A program made the translations under genes and the position numbers. Positions 22,112-33,400 of a stretch of 64,000 bases of DNA are shown here, one piece after another. Source of the stretch: Sacculina carcini (taxonomy: Eukaryota; Arthropoda; Thecostraca; Sacculinidae). The stretch covers positions 2,504,781 to 2,568,780 of the forward strand of contig OU696594.1 in the NCBI GenBank assembly GCA_916048095.2, read 5' to 3'. The notes under the pieces were generated by a model. The model was not told the origin of the DNA and did no database searches. It saw only the letters and a list, made by a program, of their open reading frames with translations. Positions within the stretch are counted from its first letter, which is position 1. Each line of letters starts with the position of its first letter.

Positions 22112-25003
22112 TCATGAATCTATGTACACATCCAAAAGATGTTTATATAATTTGCTGCTGAAAGATTTATAGGAGCTGGAAGATTTAATTGAACGGGGAA
22201 GTTTATTGTACAGACGGGGGGCAATGTATTGGAAGGATTTGGAAGACCATGATGATTCGGAAACTGCTCGGGGTTCTAGAAGGGCGCTAGATGATCGAGT
22301 GTTAGTGTTGTGTGAGACTGGCACTACCAGCTCCTTCAGATAGGGTGGAGGATAGGGGGAGTTGATCAATTTGAAAGTGAGACAGCATATTTTGTGTTGG
22401 GTCATATATTTAAAAGGAAGCCATCTCAATGTTTTTAGGTGTCGAGAGGTAGGATGACGGGAAGGAAGTCTGAAAACAAAACGGCACGATTGGTTGAGAA
22501 TAGATTGGAAGGAAGAAATGTCTTTTTTTGGTAGAGAATAAAACAAAGAGGAACAATAATTTAGATGGGGGAAAATAAAGGCATTAATTAGAGCAATGGA
22601 GGAACGTTGATCTAGGTATTTACGCGACATATAGAGGTTACGTAGTATATAGCGACACTTTCGTAAAGTGATTTTAATGTGGTGAGAGAAGCTGAGTGAG
22701 GCATCAATATATACACCAAGACTTTTAACTTGTGGCAGTATTTTCAGTTGGTTCACTTGGAAATCCATACAAGGGGTTTGCAATAGTAGGAATTGGGTTT
22801 TAGAGTGGTTAATAACAAGTGATCTAGAGGAAGCCCAGGAATTGATAGCGTTGAATATGTTAGGAATATCGTTCTCGCGAAAAGCAGGTAAATATATTTG
22901 TATATCGTCGGCAAAGAGGTGATAAGATAGAGACATGGATCGGAGGAGAGGACAAATGGAGTACATGAAAATGTTGAACAAAATGGGACCGAGGATAGAT
23001 CCTTGAGGGACACCAGAAGTGATTGGATGTGAAGGTGACTCATCGGAATCAATTTGGACAGAAAAGCTACGGTCGGATAGGTAAGAAATGAACAGTGAAA
23101 GAGCAGAATCAGATATACCAAATGAACGAAGATCCTGGATGAGGACAGAATGATCAACTAAATCAAAAGCTGAGGAAAGGTCGATTAAAATAAGGATAAT
23201 TGGAGTTTTAGATGAAAACTGTTGGAGAACGTCATTTTGAATTTTGAGAAGAGCGGTTTCGGTGGATCTATGTTTGATAAAACCAGATTGAAATTGATCG
23301 ACAAAATTGTTATCCATGATATAATGCGATAATTGTTTGTAAATTGCAGCTTCAATAATTTTGGCTGAGAATGTTAGAAGGGAAATGGGGCGATAATTTG
23401 CTGTAGAAAACGTGTCTAAATTAGGTTTTTTTAGTATAGGTTTGACAACCGCGTGTTTTGAAGCGAGGAATGAGCCTTGGAGGAAGGAACTGTTGATGAG
23501 GTGGGTATAAAAAGGGGCTAATAAGTAGATACTTTTTGAAATCTTTCCATAGCAAATGGGATTTCGAGGGCATGACGAAGGTCTTGTTTTCCTTAGAATT
23601 TGTAAGGTGTCGAATAAAGTTAATTGGTCAAATGACTGTAAAGGATTCACTGCACTTTTAACTACTGTGTGAGGTACTGGTGCTGGGGACGAGTTAATTC
23701 CCAAAAGAGAAGAAGCCTTAGATATGAGGAAATTTGCAAACTCTTTCGCAGTGAATGAGGGAGATATACGAGTCTGTTTACCAATGAGTTTGTTTAGCAA
23801 GCACCACCGAGAACAAGAATGACTATTGGCGAGCAGATTTGAAACCCTATCAACTTTGAATTTCTCGAGAGATGATATATAGGCTCGACGATATGAGGTA
23901 AATGCTTCCCAGTCGGCATCGCAACGAGTTCGAGACCAAACCCGCTCAAGTTTGCGCAACTCCCTCCTAGATTGTATGATATTTTTCGGAAGATCTAGTT
24001 TTTTAGGGGAAGTCAAGGTTTTAATGTGTTTGATAGGAAAAAGCAAATCTCGGATACCAGAAAGCCGCGAGTCTAAAAATGACTCCAGGAGTTCAGCAGG
24101 TACATTTAAGAAGCTAAGAGGCGGAAGGAACTGAGCGAAGTAAAATGAGAACGTGCCATGATCATACACCCGATAATCATGGAAGGAAATAGTTTTGGAA
24201 TCCGCCTGGATTGTAGGAGTTGAATGGAGAGTAGGTAGGGTAATCAACAACAGGGAGTGGTCGGAAATGTTTTGATCAGGTGGCAGAACCTGCACTAGGG
24301 GGTTACTAGTGTTGGGCATGAAGAGAGGAGAGGGAACGAGAACAACGTCTAGTGTGTGGCCAGATATATGCGTGGGACAATTTGGGAGTAGAGAAAGTGC
24401 ATAAGAATCTATAAGAGATAGGAATCTGTGGGTCGATGGAGTTGGAGGGGACACATTTGTCCAGAAATTAAAGTCCCCTAAGATAGCGAAAGAATCAGAG
24501 AATGTCGCAGTCAAATTCTCAATGAGTGCAGATAACTCATCGAAGAAAGCAGGCAATGTCCCTGCGTGATTATGCCTGTAGACAATAGAAATACAAAATA
24601 TTTTGCCATAGGAGTAATGTGTGACTAGGGATAAGTATTCAAAGGATATGGGAACAAATGTGAGTGTTTGATGTTTGCGGGCAGAATAAGGTTTGCGAAA
24701 AACTATACCAACACCACCGCCTTTGGAGTGATGAGACGAGGAAGACCTCGACGCGTGCAAAAAAGAGTATGAGGAAGGTAAAGCCGCCAGGAAAGAGTTA
24801 CATTCCAGATCTTGTAGCCAAGTTTCCGTGAGGCAAAGGAAGTCTAGGTCATATCTTGAAAGGAGATCAGTGAGGTAAGAAACCTTATTCCTGGCCGATC
24901 GAATGTTGAGAAGGCCAATTTGTGGCTTAATTTCCCATTCAGAGACACCAGGAATAATTGAAGTGACGGAAGGAAAGGTGGTGCGAGGGCTCACTGGGAT
25001 CAA
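22112..25003 (-). CDS. LINE ORF2: APE endonuclease + reverse transcriptase
   Basis: This is a 963-codon open frame with no stop. The endonuclease (about 29-255) shows IGLLNIRS, the catalytic LTETW near 59, AILGDFNFW near 175 and ISDHSLL near 246. The reverse transcriptase (about 500-750) shows ANYRPISLL near 535, SAFDLVDHSVL, SGVPQGSILGP near 663 and catalytic FADDIQIY near 696. A thumb region with LGVYIDASLSFSHHI and PHLNYCSSLFYSLP follows. The endonuclease nicks the target and the RT copies the element RNA there. The start is odd: position 25003 is TTG, and the first ATG in frame is near residue 229, inside the endonuclease. The frame is open upstream through 25030, into the end of ORF1, so it is best explained as a -1 frameshift product. 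It is related to the broken copy at 49197-51195. Confidence 0.93.
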   Translation of the reverse strand: MIPVSPRTTFPSVTSIIPGVSEWEIKPQIGLLNIRSARNKVSYLTDLLSRYDLDFLCLTETWLQDLECNSFLAALPSSYSFLHASRSSSSHHSKGGGVGIVFRKPYSARKHQTLTFVPISFEYLSLVTHYSYGKIFCISIVYRHNHAGTLPAFFDELSALIENLTATFSDSFAILGDFNFWTNVSPPTPSTHRFLSLIDSYALSLLPNCPTHISGHTLDVVLVPSPLFMPNTSNPLVQVLPPDQNISDHSLLLITLPTLHSTPTIQADSKTISFHDYRVYDHGTFSFYFAQFLPPLSFLNVPAELLESFLDSRLSGIRDLLFPIKHIKTLTSPKKLDLPKNIIQSRRELRKLERVWSRTRCDADWEAFTSYRRAYISSLEKFKVDRVSNLLANSHSCSRWCLLNKLIGKQTRISPSFTAKEFANFLISKASSLLGINSSPAPVPHTVVKSAVNPLQSFDQLTLFDTLQILRKTRPSSCPRNPICYGKISKSIYLLAPFYTHLINSSFLQGSFLASKHAVVKPILKKPNLDTFSTANYRPISLLTFSAKIIEAAIYKQLSHYIMDNNFVDQFQSGFIKHRSTETALLKIQNDVLQQFSSKTPIILILIDLSSAFDLVDHSVLIQDLRSFGISDSALSLFISYLSDRSFSVQIDSDESPSHPITSGVPQGSILGPILFNIFMYSICPLLRSMSLSYHLFADDIQIYLPAFRENDIPNIFNAINSWASSRSLVINHSKTQFLLLQTPCMDFQVNQLKILPQVKSLGVYIDASLSFSHHIKITLRKCRYILRNLYMSRKYLDQRSSIALINAFIFPHLNYCSSLFYSLPKKDISSFQSILNQSCRFVFRLPSRHPTSRHLKTLRWLPFKYMTQHKICCLTFKLINSPYPPPYLKELVVPVSHNTNTRSSSALLEPRAVSESSWSSKSFQYIAPRLYNKLPRSIKSSSSYKSFSSKLYKHLLDVYIDS

Positions 25004-25014
25004 AGCATTCAGAA

Positions 25015-25590
25015 TCAGTTTTTTGAATCCTCAGTACGTTGTTTCAAGTCAACAATGGCGTCAATAAATGAAGGGCAAGATAGCGAGAAGGCGGAGTGGT
25101 GAGACATCAACCCTGCTAAACTACATCTGTAGCATTTTGGGTTGCCACGATCATGACATTGGGAAGAAGGATGTGTGCCGGCGCAGTGACCGCACCTAGG
25201 GGAGGATGGTCTGGAGCGACACTTGGAAGCACTGTGACCCAGGCCTAGGCACGATTTACAACAAGAAATCCAGTATCTAGAGTGTACAGGGAGACATGAA
25301 AGGTGGGCGTATACTCTGTCCCCAAGGACGCGAATGGCATCTCGACAAATGGGGGTCACGGCAAAAACAGCACAGCGCGAATTAGACTTAGCGAAAGTGA
25401 AGAACAAGAACTTCATGCTTCCATCCTCTATGAACGGGGAGAGCGACGGATTTTTGGCGGATATTGATTCAACAAGAGCATTGGAAGACAAACTAGGAGG
25501 AATGTTGGGAATAGTGATCTTAGGCGTAATAGGGGCTCGAGAAGGCTGTGATATGTCGGAATTTGGGAAAGATTTCGACAGGGAATTCAT
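25015..25590 (-). CDS. LINE ORF1: CCHC nucleic-acid binding protein
   Basis: The first ATG in the frame is at 25590 (MNSLSKSF), giving 191 residues; the frame itself is open further up without an ATG. The N-terminal half is Ser/Pro-rich. The middle (FLFFTFAKSNSRCAVFAV; RDAIRVLGDRVYAHLS) may be a small folded domain. The C-terminal part has three zinc knuckles: CKSCLGLGHSASKC, CGHCAGTHPSSQC and CYRC..SHHSAFSLSC. Such proteins bind the element RNA and form the RNP that carries it to the nucleus. It ends DSKN-TGA, with the TGA directly after a slippery heptamer. Confidence 0.85.
   Translation of the reverse strand: MNSLSKSFPNSDISQPSRAPITPKITIPNIPPSLSSNALVESISAKNPSLSPFIEDGSMKFLFFTFAKSNSRCAVFAVTPICRDAIRVLGDRVYAHLSCLPVHSRYWISCCKSCLGLGHSASKCRSRPSSPRCGHCAGTHPSSQCHDRGNPKCYRCSLAGLMSHHSAFSLSCPSFIDAIVDLKQRTEDSKN
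25018..25024 (-). promoter_or_regulatory. Candidate -1 ribosomal frameshift site (A AAA AAC)
   Basis: On the minus strand ORF1 reads ..TCA AAA AAC TGA. AAAAAAC fits the X XXY YYZ rule in the ORF1 phase. Slipping back one base gives AAA AAA CTG ATT and enters the ORF2 frame. The ORF2 frame has a stop at 25031-25033 just upstream, and ORF1 stops at 25015-25017 just downstream. The two frames therefore overlap by only about 13 bases, and the heptamer lies within them. I see no obvious strong downstream stem. Confidence 0.75.
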
Positions 25591-25903
25591 GGTCAATGCC
25601 ACACCGGAGGCGGAGTCGCATTTGATCACAAATGCTGTCTCAGTTTTTGAGACACCCCTAAGAGGGATATTGGATAGGGCAGACGCAATTTGCTCGCTAA
25701 TACAGATGTTTACATAACATACTCACATTAAAAAGTCGAAATATCGTACTAACGCACACACTCGCCCTTCCACTGATAGTACACAAATTGAACTGGGTTA
25801 CACCAATACAAGTTCACATTCACTGGTCAAGTTCAAGTTCATTCACCCGTTGTGATTCACCCGTTGAAACTAACGCCATCTACCGTTGGAGTTTTCATTA
25901 TTC

Positions 25904-26522
25904 GACAATTATGCGCACTGGCGATTACACAGGAATATACTACTGTGTAGATAATTTTGTGTTCTACAAGATAAGCTATAATTTATACCCACAAATGATA
26001 CAAAAAACGTGTAAAATTGGCAAAATTCTCAAATACATCCAAAACTACACTTGAACACCGGGCGACTAAAATAAATAAAAAAAATTACTATTTCACAGTA
26101 ACTATTTGTTACACGTAGAAATAAATTATACCATCGTGCTAGAAATCTCGTTTTCTACAATGCGGTATAATTTGTAATTTTCCAAAGTGTATCTGAAGGA
26201 AGTTACAGCGGTGTAAAGTCAAAAGCACATATTTCGAATTTGACAGCTATTATGCGCACTTGCGATTACACAGGAATATACACCGATTGAATTTCACTGA
26301 AGCCCAATCGCAATTCAGAATGCATCATATTAGCTCCAAGCATGGATGGTGTGGTTTTATTGGGTACAGTTTAATTAATGCTACACTATACTGAATAGAA
26401 AGGCTTTATTGTCCTCAATATTTACACATGAATTGTTTCCCCGACGGGCGGGTAAAATACTACTGGGAAAAAAGTTAACTACTCAAGTTGCATAAGGATA
26501 TGGGTTGTAATATCATGCCATG
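25904..26522 (+). repeat. Composite repeat: satellite unit and pivot
   Basis: One satellite unit (ATACCATCGT near 26128) is followed by the pivot at 26322 and the hairpin CCCCGACGGGCGGG near 26438. It stops after GTTGTAATATCATGCCATGCC, where an inverted satellite begins. Confidence 0.8.
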
Positions 26523-27535
26523 CCATGTCAAATTGGCAATATGTCCTTTTGACTTTACACCGCCGTAACTTCCTTTAGATACACTTTGGAAAATTACAAA
26601 TTATACCGTATTGTGAAAAACAAGATTTCTAGCACGATGGTATAATTAATTTTATGTGTAACAAATAGTTATTGAGAAATGGTAGAAAAATGAATAAATT
26701 TTAGTCGCCCGGTGTTCAAGTGTAATTTTGGATGTATTTGAGAATTTTGCCAATTTTACACGTTATTTTTGTGTCATTTGTGGGTATAAATTATAACTTT
26801 TCTTGTAGAACACAAAATTATCTACACAATAGTATAATTTTTATAGCTGTACCAATGCCGGTTTATGAAGAATAGATAGCGGAATATTGACCAAAATATT
26901 CACGTTTTTGTGTGCTAATTTTGCCTTTTTGACTTTGTCATTTACACTTCACACCGCCGTTACTTTTTTAATACAATTTGTAAAATTAAAAATTATACCG
27001 TGTTGTATCAAACTAAATTTCCAGCATGATGGTATCCTTTATTTAGTTGTGTGACAATTAGTTTTTGAAAAATACAGAAAAAAGTATAGAAAATCGGACG
27101 CTTGGAGTTTAAATATTATTTTGAACGTAGATTGAATTTTTTTTGATTTGACTTGTGTTATATTCATTTTTGGGTATTAATTACAGTTTGTTGAGTAGAA
27201 CAGAAAATTTTCTACACAGTAGTATATTTTTTATAGTTGTACCATTGCTGGCTTAGGAGGAGTAGTCTTCATAAAATTGACCAAAATGTTCGCATTTTTC
27301 AGGGTTCATTTTGTTTTTTCACCGCTATAACTTTTTTTGGTCCTGTTTTTAAAGTTTAAAATTTAGCATATCGTGTAGACAAGAAAATTTTCAACGTAAT
27401 GGTATAAATTGTTAGCGAGTAGATTGAGTGGTGGTTGAGTATTAGCTGATAGAAAATGGACCAACGAGGGTGGGACAGACAGACAGACAGACACACACAC
27501 ACACACACACAGAGGATCTCTTTTATATATATAGA
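26523..27535 (-). repeat. Inverted composite repeat: satellite back to its start
   Basis: Reading the minus strand from 27535 gives the element start (TATATATAAAAGAGATCCTCTG, (GT)n and CTGTCTGTCTGTC), then CCACCCTCGTTGGTCCATTTT, the diverged early satellite variants, and regular units to 26523. Variant order is identical to the direct copies, confirming true inversion. Confidence 0.85.
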
Positions 27536-27538
27536 TGA

Positions 27539-27829
27539 TATATGATATAAGTTGAAGTTGAACTTCTTCAGACACAAGCATGCATTTTTTACCACAACGT
27601 TTCGCCTTACGGCTTTATCAAGCAGTATATATATATATATATATATATATTTATTTATGTCAGATATCCAATTAATGTATGATCACGTGTTTCAACATAT
27701 TTTTGTGAATTTGGTTTCTTACAATGGTTGACGATGTGTTATCACTGCTTGATAAAGCCGTAAGGCGAAACGTTGTGGTAAAAAAATACATGCTTGTGTC
27801 TGAAGAAGTTCAACTTCAACTTATATCAT
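27539..27829. repeat. Long inverted repeat with hammerhead-like cores (Penelope-like?)
   Basis: The arms 27539-27625 and 27744-27829 are near-perfect inverted repeats of about 86 bp around a loop with a (TA)13 tract. Each arm reads, from the loop outward, TTGATAAAGCCGTAAGGCGAAACG then TTGTGG(T)AAAAA. TGAT.A + GCC-GTAA-GGC + GAAAC resembles the core and stem II of hammerhead ribozymes, which are known from terminal repeats of Penelope-like elements. The first box departs from the CTGATGA consensus, so activity is doubtful. Confidence 0.5.
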
Positions 27830-27869
27830 TTATCCACCAGACACGTTAGTACTCCATACATTTTGGATC

Positions 27870-27958
<89 letters not shown>

Positions 27959-28369
27959 TCATTCAGACAAACGAGATTAAGCTGGATTGCCGCTTTGCAG
28001 TTTTCAACTTCTTCTTTGTCGTCTCTTGATCGCTCGTGCGAGTTTTTGATGATCGCTGTTGAGCTTGTGCAGTAATTCGCCGATGTGATTTTCTTTCATG
28101 AATTTAATACAAATTTAATATTATGAATTGTTGCGCACGACCTGTGGGCTTATACATATATATATTAACGAAATTATCCGATTGTCTGTGTATATTTGCT
28201 TGAATATGAGGTGACATAATTGCACGGGCTCAATGGTATAGATCAGGGGTTTCAAACGTAAACGAAGCTATGAATCATGTTCATGAAATAAAAATGTCCC
28301 GGGGGCAGCAGCTATAGACAATAAAACGTTCAATTTCACCGTGTAGAATGAATACATAGTTCATTCTAG
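27830..28369 (+). repeat. (TA)n tract and composite-repeat terminal modules
   Basis: A TA tract (27871-27957) is followed by about 120 bp of unassigned sequence. From 28081 the minimal-unit modules appear (GCGCACGACCTGTGGGC near 28133; TCCGATTGTCTGTGTATATTTGC; GAGGTGACATAATTGCAC; ATAAAACGTTCAATTTCACC). They end in TTCATTCTAGT at 28361-28371, just before the next full copy. Confidence 0.6.
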
Positions 28370-28396
28370 TATATATCTATATATATAAAAGAGATC

Positions 28397-28435
<39 letters not shown>

Positions 28436-31400
28436 TGTGTGTGTGTCTGTGTGTGTGTTCGACCCTCCTTGGTCCATTTTCTATCAGGTATTATTCGGCC
28501 ACCACTTAACCTACCCGCTAACAATATATACCATTACGTTGGAAATTTTCTTGTCTACACTTTAGATTAAATTTTAAATTTCAAAAATGCAATCAAAAAA
28601 AGTTATAGCGGTGAAAAGACAAAATGAACTCTGAAAAATGCGAAAATTTTGGTCAATTTTCTGAAGACTACTCCTCCTAAACCAACAATAGTACAACTAT
28701 AAACGTTATACCACTGTGTAGAAAATTCACTTTTCTACTCAACAAATTATAATTTATACCCAAAAATTGAATATAAAACATGTAAAATGGAAAAAAATCA
28801 ATCTACATTCAAAATTTTATTTAAACTCCACGCGTCCGATTTTCTATACTTTTTTCTCTATTTCTCAAAAACTAATTATCACACATCTAAATAAATAATA
28901 CCATCATGCTGGGAATTTTGTTTGCTACAACACGGTATAATTTTAAATTTTCCAAAGTGTATTAAAAAATAGTTACGGCGGTGTGATGTGTAAATGACAA
29001 AAAGGCAAAAAGGCACAATTAGCACAAGAAACGTGAATATTTTGGTCAATATTCCGCTATCTATTCCTCATATACAAGCAATGGTACAGCTATAAAAATT
29101 ATACTATTGTGTAGATAATTTTGTGTTCTACAAGAAAAGTTATAATTTATACCCACAAATGATACAAAAAAACGTGTAAAATTGGCAAAATTATCAAATA
29201 CATCCAAAATTACACTTGAACACCGGGTGACTAAAATTAATTCATTTTTCTACTATTTCTCAGTAACTATTAGTTAAACATAACAATAAATTACACTATC
29301 GTGCTAGAAATATTGTTTTCTACAATACAGTATAATTTGTAATTTTCCAAAGTATATCTGAAGGAATTTACGGCGGTGTAAAGTCAAAAGGACATATTGC
29401 CAATTTGACAGCTATTATGCGCACTTGCGATTACACAGGAATATACTACTGTGTAGATAATCGTGTGTTCTACAAGATAAGTTATAATTTATATCCACAA
29501 ATGGAACAAAAAACGTGTAAAATTGGCAAAATTCTCAAATACATCCTAAATAACACTTGAACACCGGGCGACTAAAATTAATTTATTTTTCTACTATTTC
29601 TCAGTAACTATTTGTTATATAAAAAAATAAATTATACCATCGTGCTAGAAATCTTGTTTTCTACAATACGGTATAATTTTTAATTTTCCAAAGTGTATCT
29701 GAAGGAAGTTACGGCGGTGTAAAGTCAAAAGCACATATTACCAATTTGACAGCTATTATACGCACTTGCGATTACACAGGAATATACACCGATTAATTTC
29801 ACTGAAGTCCAATCACAATTTACGCACTTGCGGTTACACAGGAATATACTACTGTGTAGATATTTTTGTGTTCTACAAGATAAGTTATAATTTAAACCCA
29901 CAAATGATACAAAAAAACGTGTAAAATTGGCAAAATTCTCAAATACATCCAAAATTACACTTGAACACCGGGCGACTAAAATAAATTCATTTTTCTACTA
30001 TTTTGCAGTAACTATTTGTTACACATAAAAATAAAATATACCATCGTGCTGGAAATTTTGTTTTCTACAATCCAGTATAATTTTTAATTTTCCAAAGTGT
30101 ATCTGAAGTAAGTTACGGCGGTGTAAAATCAAAGGGACATATTGCCAATTTGACAGCTATTTTGCGCACTTACGATTTCACAGGAATATACACCGATTAA
30201 ATTTCACTGAAGCCCAATCACAATTAAGAATGTATCATATTAGCTCCAAGCATGGATGGTGTGGTTTTATTGCGTACAGTTTAATTAATGCTACACTATA
30301 CTGAATATAAAGGCTTTATTGTCCGTAATATTTACACATGAATCGTTCCGCACGACGGGCGGGTAAAATGCTACTGGGAACAAAGTAAACTACTGAATTT
30401 TACTGTGTAATTTAATTGGTTCAATTTCAAGTTGCATAAGGATACGGGTTGTAACATCATGCAATGCCAGCTATATGCATCTGCTGTTTTAGCGGAAGCA
30501 TTAATCTGGAATTATAAAGATGAAAGAAAGTTACATTGTTTTGATAGTGTTACACTTCTGAATTACTACACACGAAGGATGGGTGTGAACTTGAGCACTG
30601 TTGAGGGAAAAAACATCGTCAATAATTAAAACAAGAATTTACAAATTTAACTTTTTCTATTGGTCGTTTTTTATCAATTTTCTTTGTGTTTGTTTCGTGT
30701 TTGAGTTCTGAATTATTCCGCACGACGGGCAGCTTTAAATATGAGTCGGGTTGTGGAAAAACATGTTTTCTAAATTGAAACATAAATTTCACATTTGGAC
30801 TTTTATATTGGCTAAATCTTTTCTATGGGTTTGTTTTTCTTTTTCAATTTGCACTAATTTTCTATTAATTGAATATTAATTATATTTTATGAACTTTTCC
30901 GCACGACGGGCGGGCTTGAATGTATCTATAAAGAGTGGGTTTAAATGATAGCGAGGTATATGATATTTTGCTAGCAGTAAATATTCCAGCGTTAAAAGTA
31001 GAATAGCTCTTGAGCAAATGATGGTGGAGAATGATGTGAACCTTCAAATAATTTTGCGATCTGATGATATATGTATTAGGAATAATACGTAGCAGAATAT
31101 AGATTGCATAATATAATATCGGCTGTGATATTAAAGGGCTGTAATATGGGTGTAATCCAAAAAATAACAACTGTATGAATATGATGCATTAGTGGAAGCA
31201 TTAACCGGGAATTATGAGATAATATTATGGAAAAAAGTTCATATATATACTAAAAAATTTATTGTTACTTTGTGTTTACATTTCGAAATTATCCCTGACG
31301 ACAGGCGGGCTTAAGTATGAGGCGGGTTGACTGAATAATATGCCGTCAATTATTAGAATAAGAATATGCAAATTCAGAACAGGAATTTTCTATTGGTATA

Positions 31401-33400
31401 GATTTTTCAATTTAGAGTTTTCTATTAGACTGGCTGTTTGCATTTAAATATGTATTACTTTTGTTTTATTAATTGTTCCGCACTACGGGTGGATTCAAAC
31501 ATTCAATTTTACCATGTGGAATGAATCCATATACAAAACTCACGGGCTTGACTTCAAGATCCAGACTCACTAATGTAAATGTGACTTAAATGGTGTATAA
31601 ATATATCGCATTATGCAACAAATGTGAATTTAGCTGTTTGTAACAATTTGGTTCCGATACTATATTGGCGGGTTGAGAGAAAAGTATTGGTGGGCCGCGT
31701 GTTTGGGACCCCTGGGGTAGATAATCTCAGTCTTCTTATAAAAAATTATGATCGAATCAGTATATTTTGTGATCACAAACAAATAAGTTAAATCACCTCA
31801 GACTAGGCTGAGTGCGGTCAAGATTGAATGGTTGGGTTGGGTTGGGTAGGTTTGACTCAGGTTATATTGGGTTTTAATGATAGCGGAAAATATATAACTT
31901 TTAGCAATAAAAATTATAGCGGTTAAAGTAAAATAGTGCTTAGGCAAATGATATTGGGGAATGATGTTAAGTAATAAATATAGTTTAGAAACATTCTGAT
32001 GAAAAGATTTCATCATCTTTCATTGTTTGTTTCGTGTTTGTGTTATGAATTATACCACACGACGGGCAGATATATATATCAGGCGGGTTGAGGGATAATA
32101 TTTGTCAAAATAAGAACAAAAATATTCACATTTAGACTTTTCTATTGGTTAAGATATTTATAGGTTACATTTTTTGGTTTTCAATTTGTATTCATTATAT
32201 TTTATGGATTTGATATGAATTTTATTGTATGAATTGTTCCGCACGACGGGCGGGTTTAAAAAAGTGTTTTCAGTTCATTATTTCAAATGGTTCATTTAAA
32301 AAAATGTAATTTTTTTAAAAATAAAAATGTTCCGCGGGCAGCAACTATAGACAATAGAACGTTCAATTTCCCCTGTAGAATTAATCCATACACAAAACCA
32401 ATGGATTTGACTTCAAATATGAATTTCATTGTATGAATTGTTCCGCACGGCGAGCGGGTTTAAAAAAAGTGTTTCCATTTTTAGTTCATTTTTTTAAATG
32501 TTTCATTTAAAAAAAGGTATATTTTTAAAAATAAAAAGGCTCCGCGGGCAGCAACTATAGACAATAGAACGTTCAATTTCCCCTGTAGAATTAGTCCATA
32601 CACAAAGCCAATGGATTTGACTTCAAGATGCAGAACGGATCGTGTTCGAGCTCTGAATTATTCAGCACGACGGGCGGGTTTAAAAATGACTCAGGCGGAC
32701 TGAGGGGAAATATTTTGTCGAAATAAAAATAATTAAACTTAGAATTTTCAATTGATTATTATTTTTATGAGCTTACCCTAATTCATTTTTAATTTTCCAT
32801 ATTATTTTATGAATTGAATATGAATTTCATGTTATGAATTGCTCCGCACAACGGGCGGGTTTTAATGCTATATATATATACATAAAGAAGAAATTATCTG
32901 TCTGTCTGTATATGTATGCTTGAATATGAGGTGACATAATTGCGCAGGTTCAATGGTATATCTATACATAAGGAAGAAATTATCTGTCTGTCTGTGTATG
33001 TATGCTTGAATATGAGGTGACATAATTGCGCGGATTCAATGGTATAGACCAGGGGCTTCAAACGCAAACAAAGGGATGGCTCATTTTTATAAAATAAAAA
33101 TGTCCCGCGGGCAGCAATAAAACGTTTAATTTCACCGTGTAGAATGAATTCATATACAAAACTAATGGATTTGACTTCAAGAACCAGAACGGATGGTGTT
33201 CGAGTTCTGAATTATTCCTCACGTCGGGCGGGTTTAAATATGAGGCGGGTTGAGTGAAAATATTTTGTCAAAATAAAATTAATAACAATGAAATTCAGAC
33301 CTTTTAATTGATTAAGGTTTTCATGAGTTTGCCGTATTTATTTTTAATTTGCAATATTTTTATGAATTGTTCCGCACAACGGGCGGGTTTTGATGCTAGT
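28370..33400 (+). mobile_element. Full composite HINE-like element, array copy 1 (5.0 kb)
   Basis: It starts with the TATATATAAAAGAGATCCTCTGTGTG motif and GT repeats. It then has about 1.6 kb of satellite (variants in the standard order), the pivot at 30232, and hairpin modules near 30346, 30718, 30898, 31475, 32050, 32238, 32444, 32668, 32845 and 33220. The terminus is CCGCACAACGGGCGGG..GATGCTAGT at 33371-33400. There is no long open frame. The next copy starts at the following base. The short duplicated GAAGAAATTATCTGTCTGTC segment at 32885-33000 is a partial extra minimal unit. Confidence 0.75.

Larger units (their letters stand above)
21985..25903 (-). mobile_element. Near full-length, apparently intact non-LTR retrotransposon
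   Basis: This is a two-ORF LINE on the minus strand. Its 5' end abuts satellite at about 25903, and its 3' end is an A/T-rich tail on the minus strand (TTATTATTATT then T/A-runs, plus 21983-22028). ORF1 encodes a CCHC protein, and ORF2 an APE-type endonuclease and reverse transcriptase. Neither is interrupted. The features fit the Jockey/CR1/L2 group. The Gag fragment at 20593-21534 lies downstream on the same strand and is unrelated. No target duplication was identified, because the two flanks are different sequences. Confidence 0.88.
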
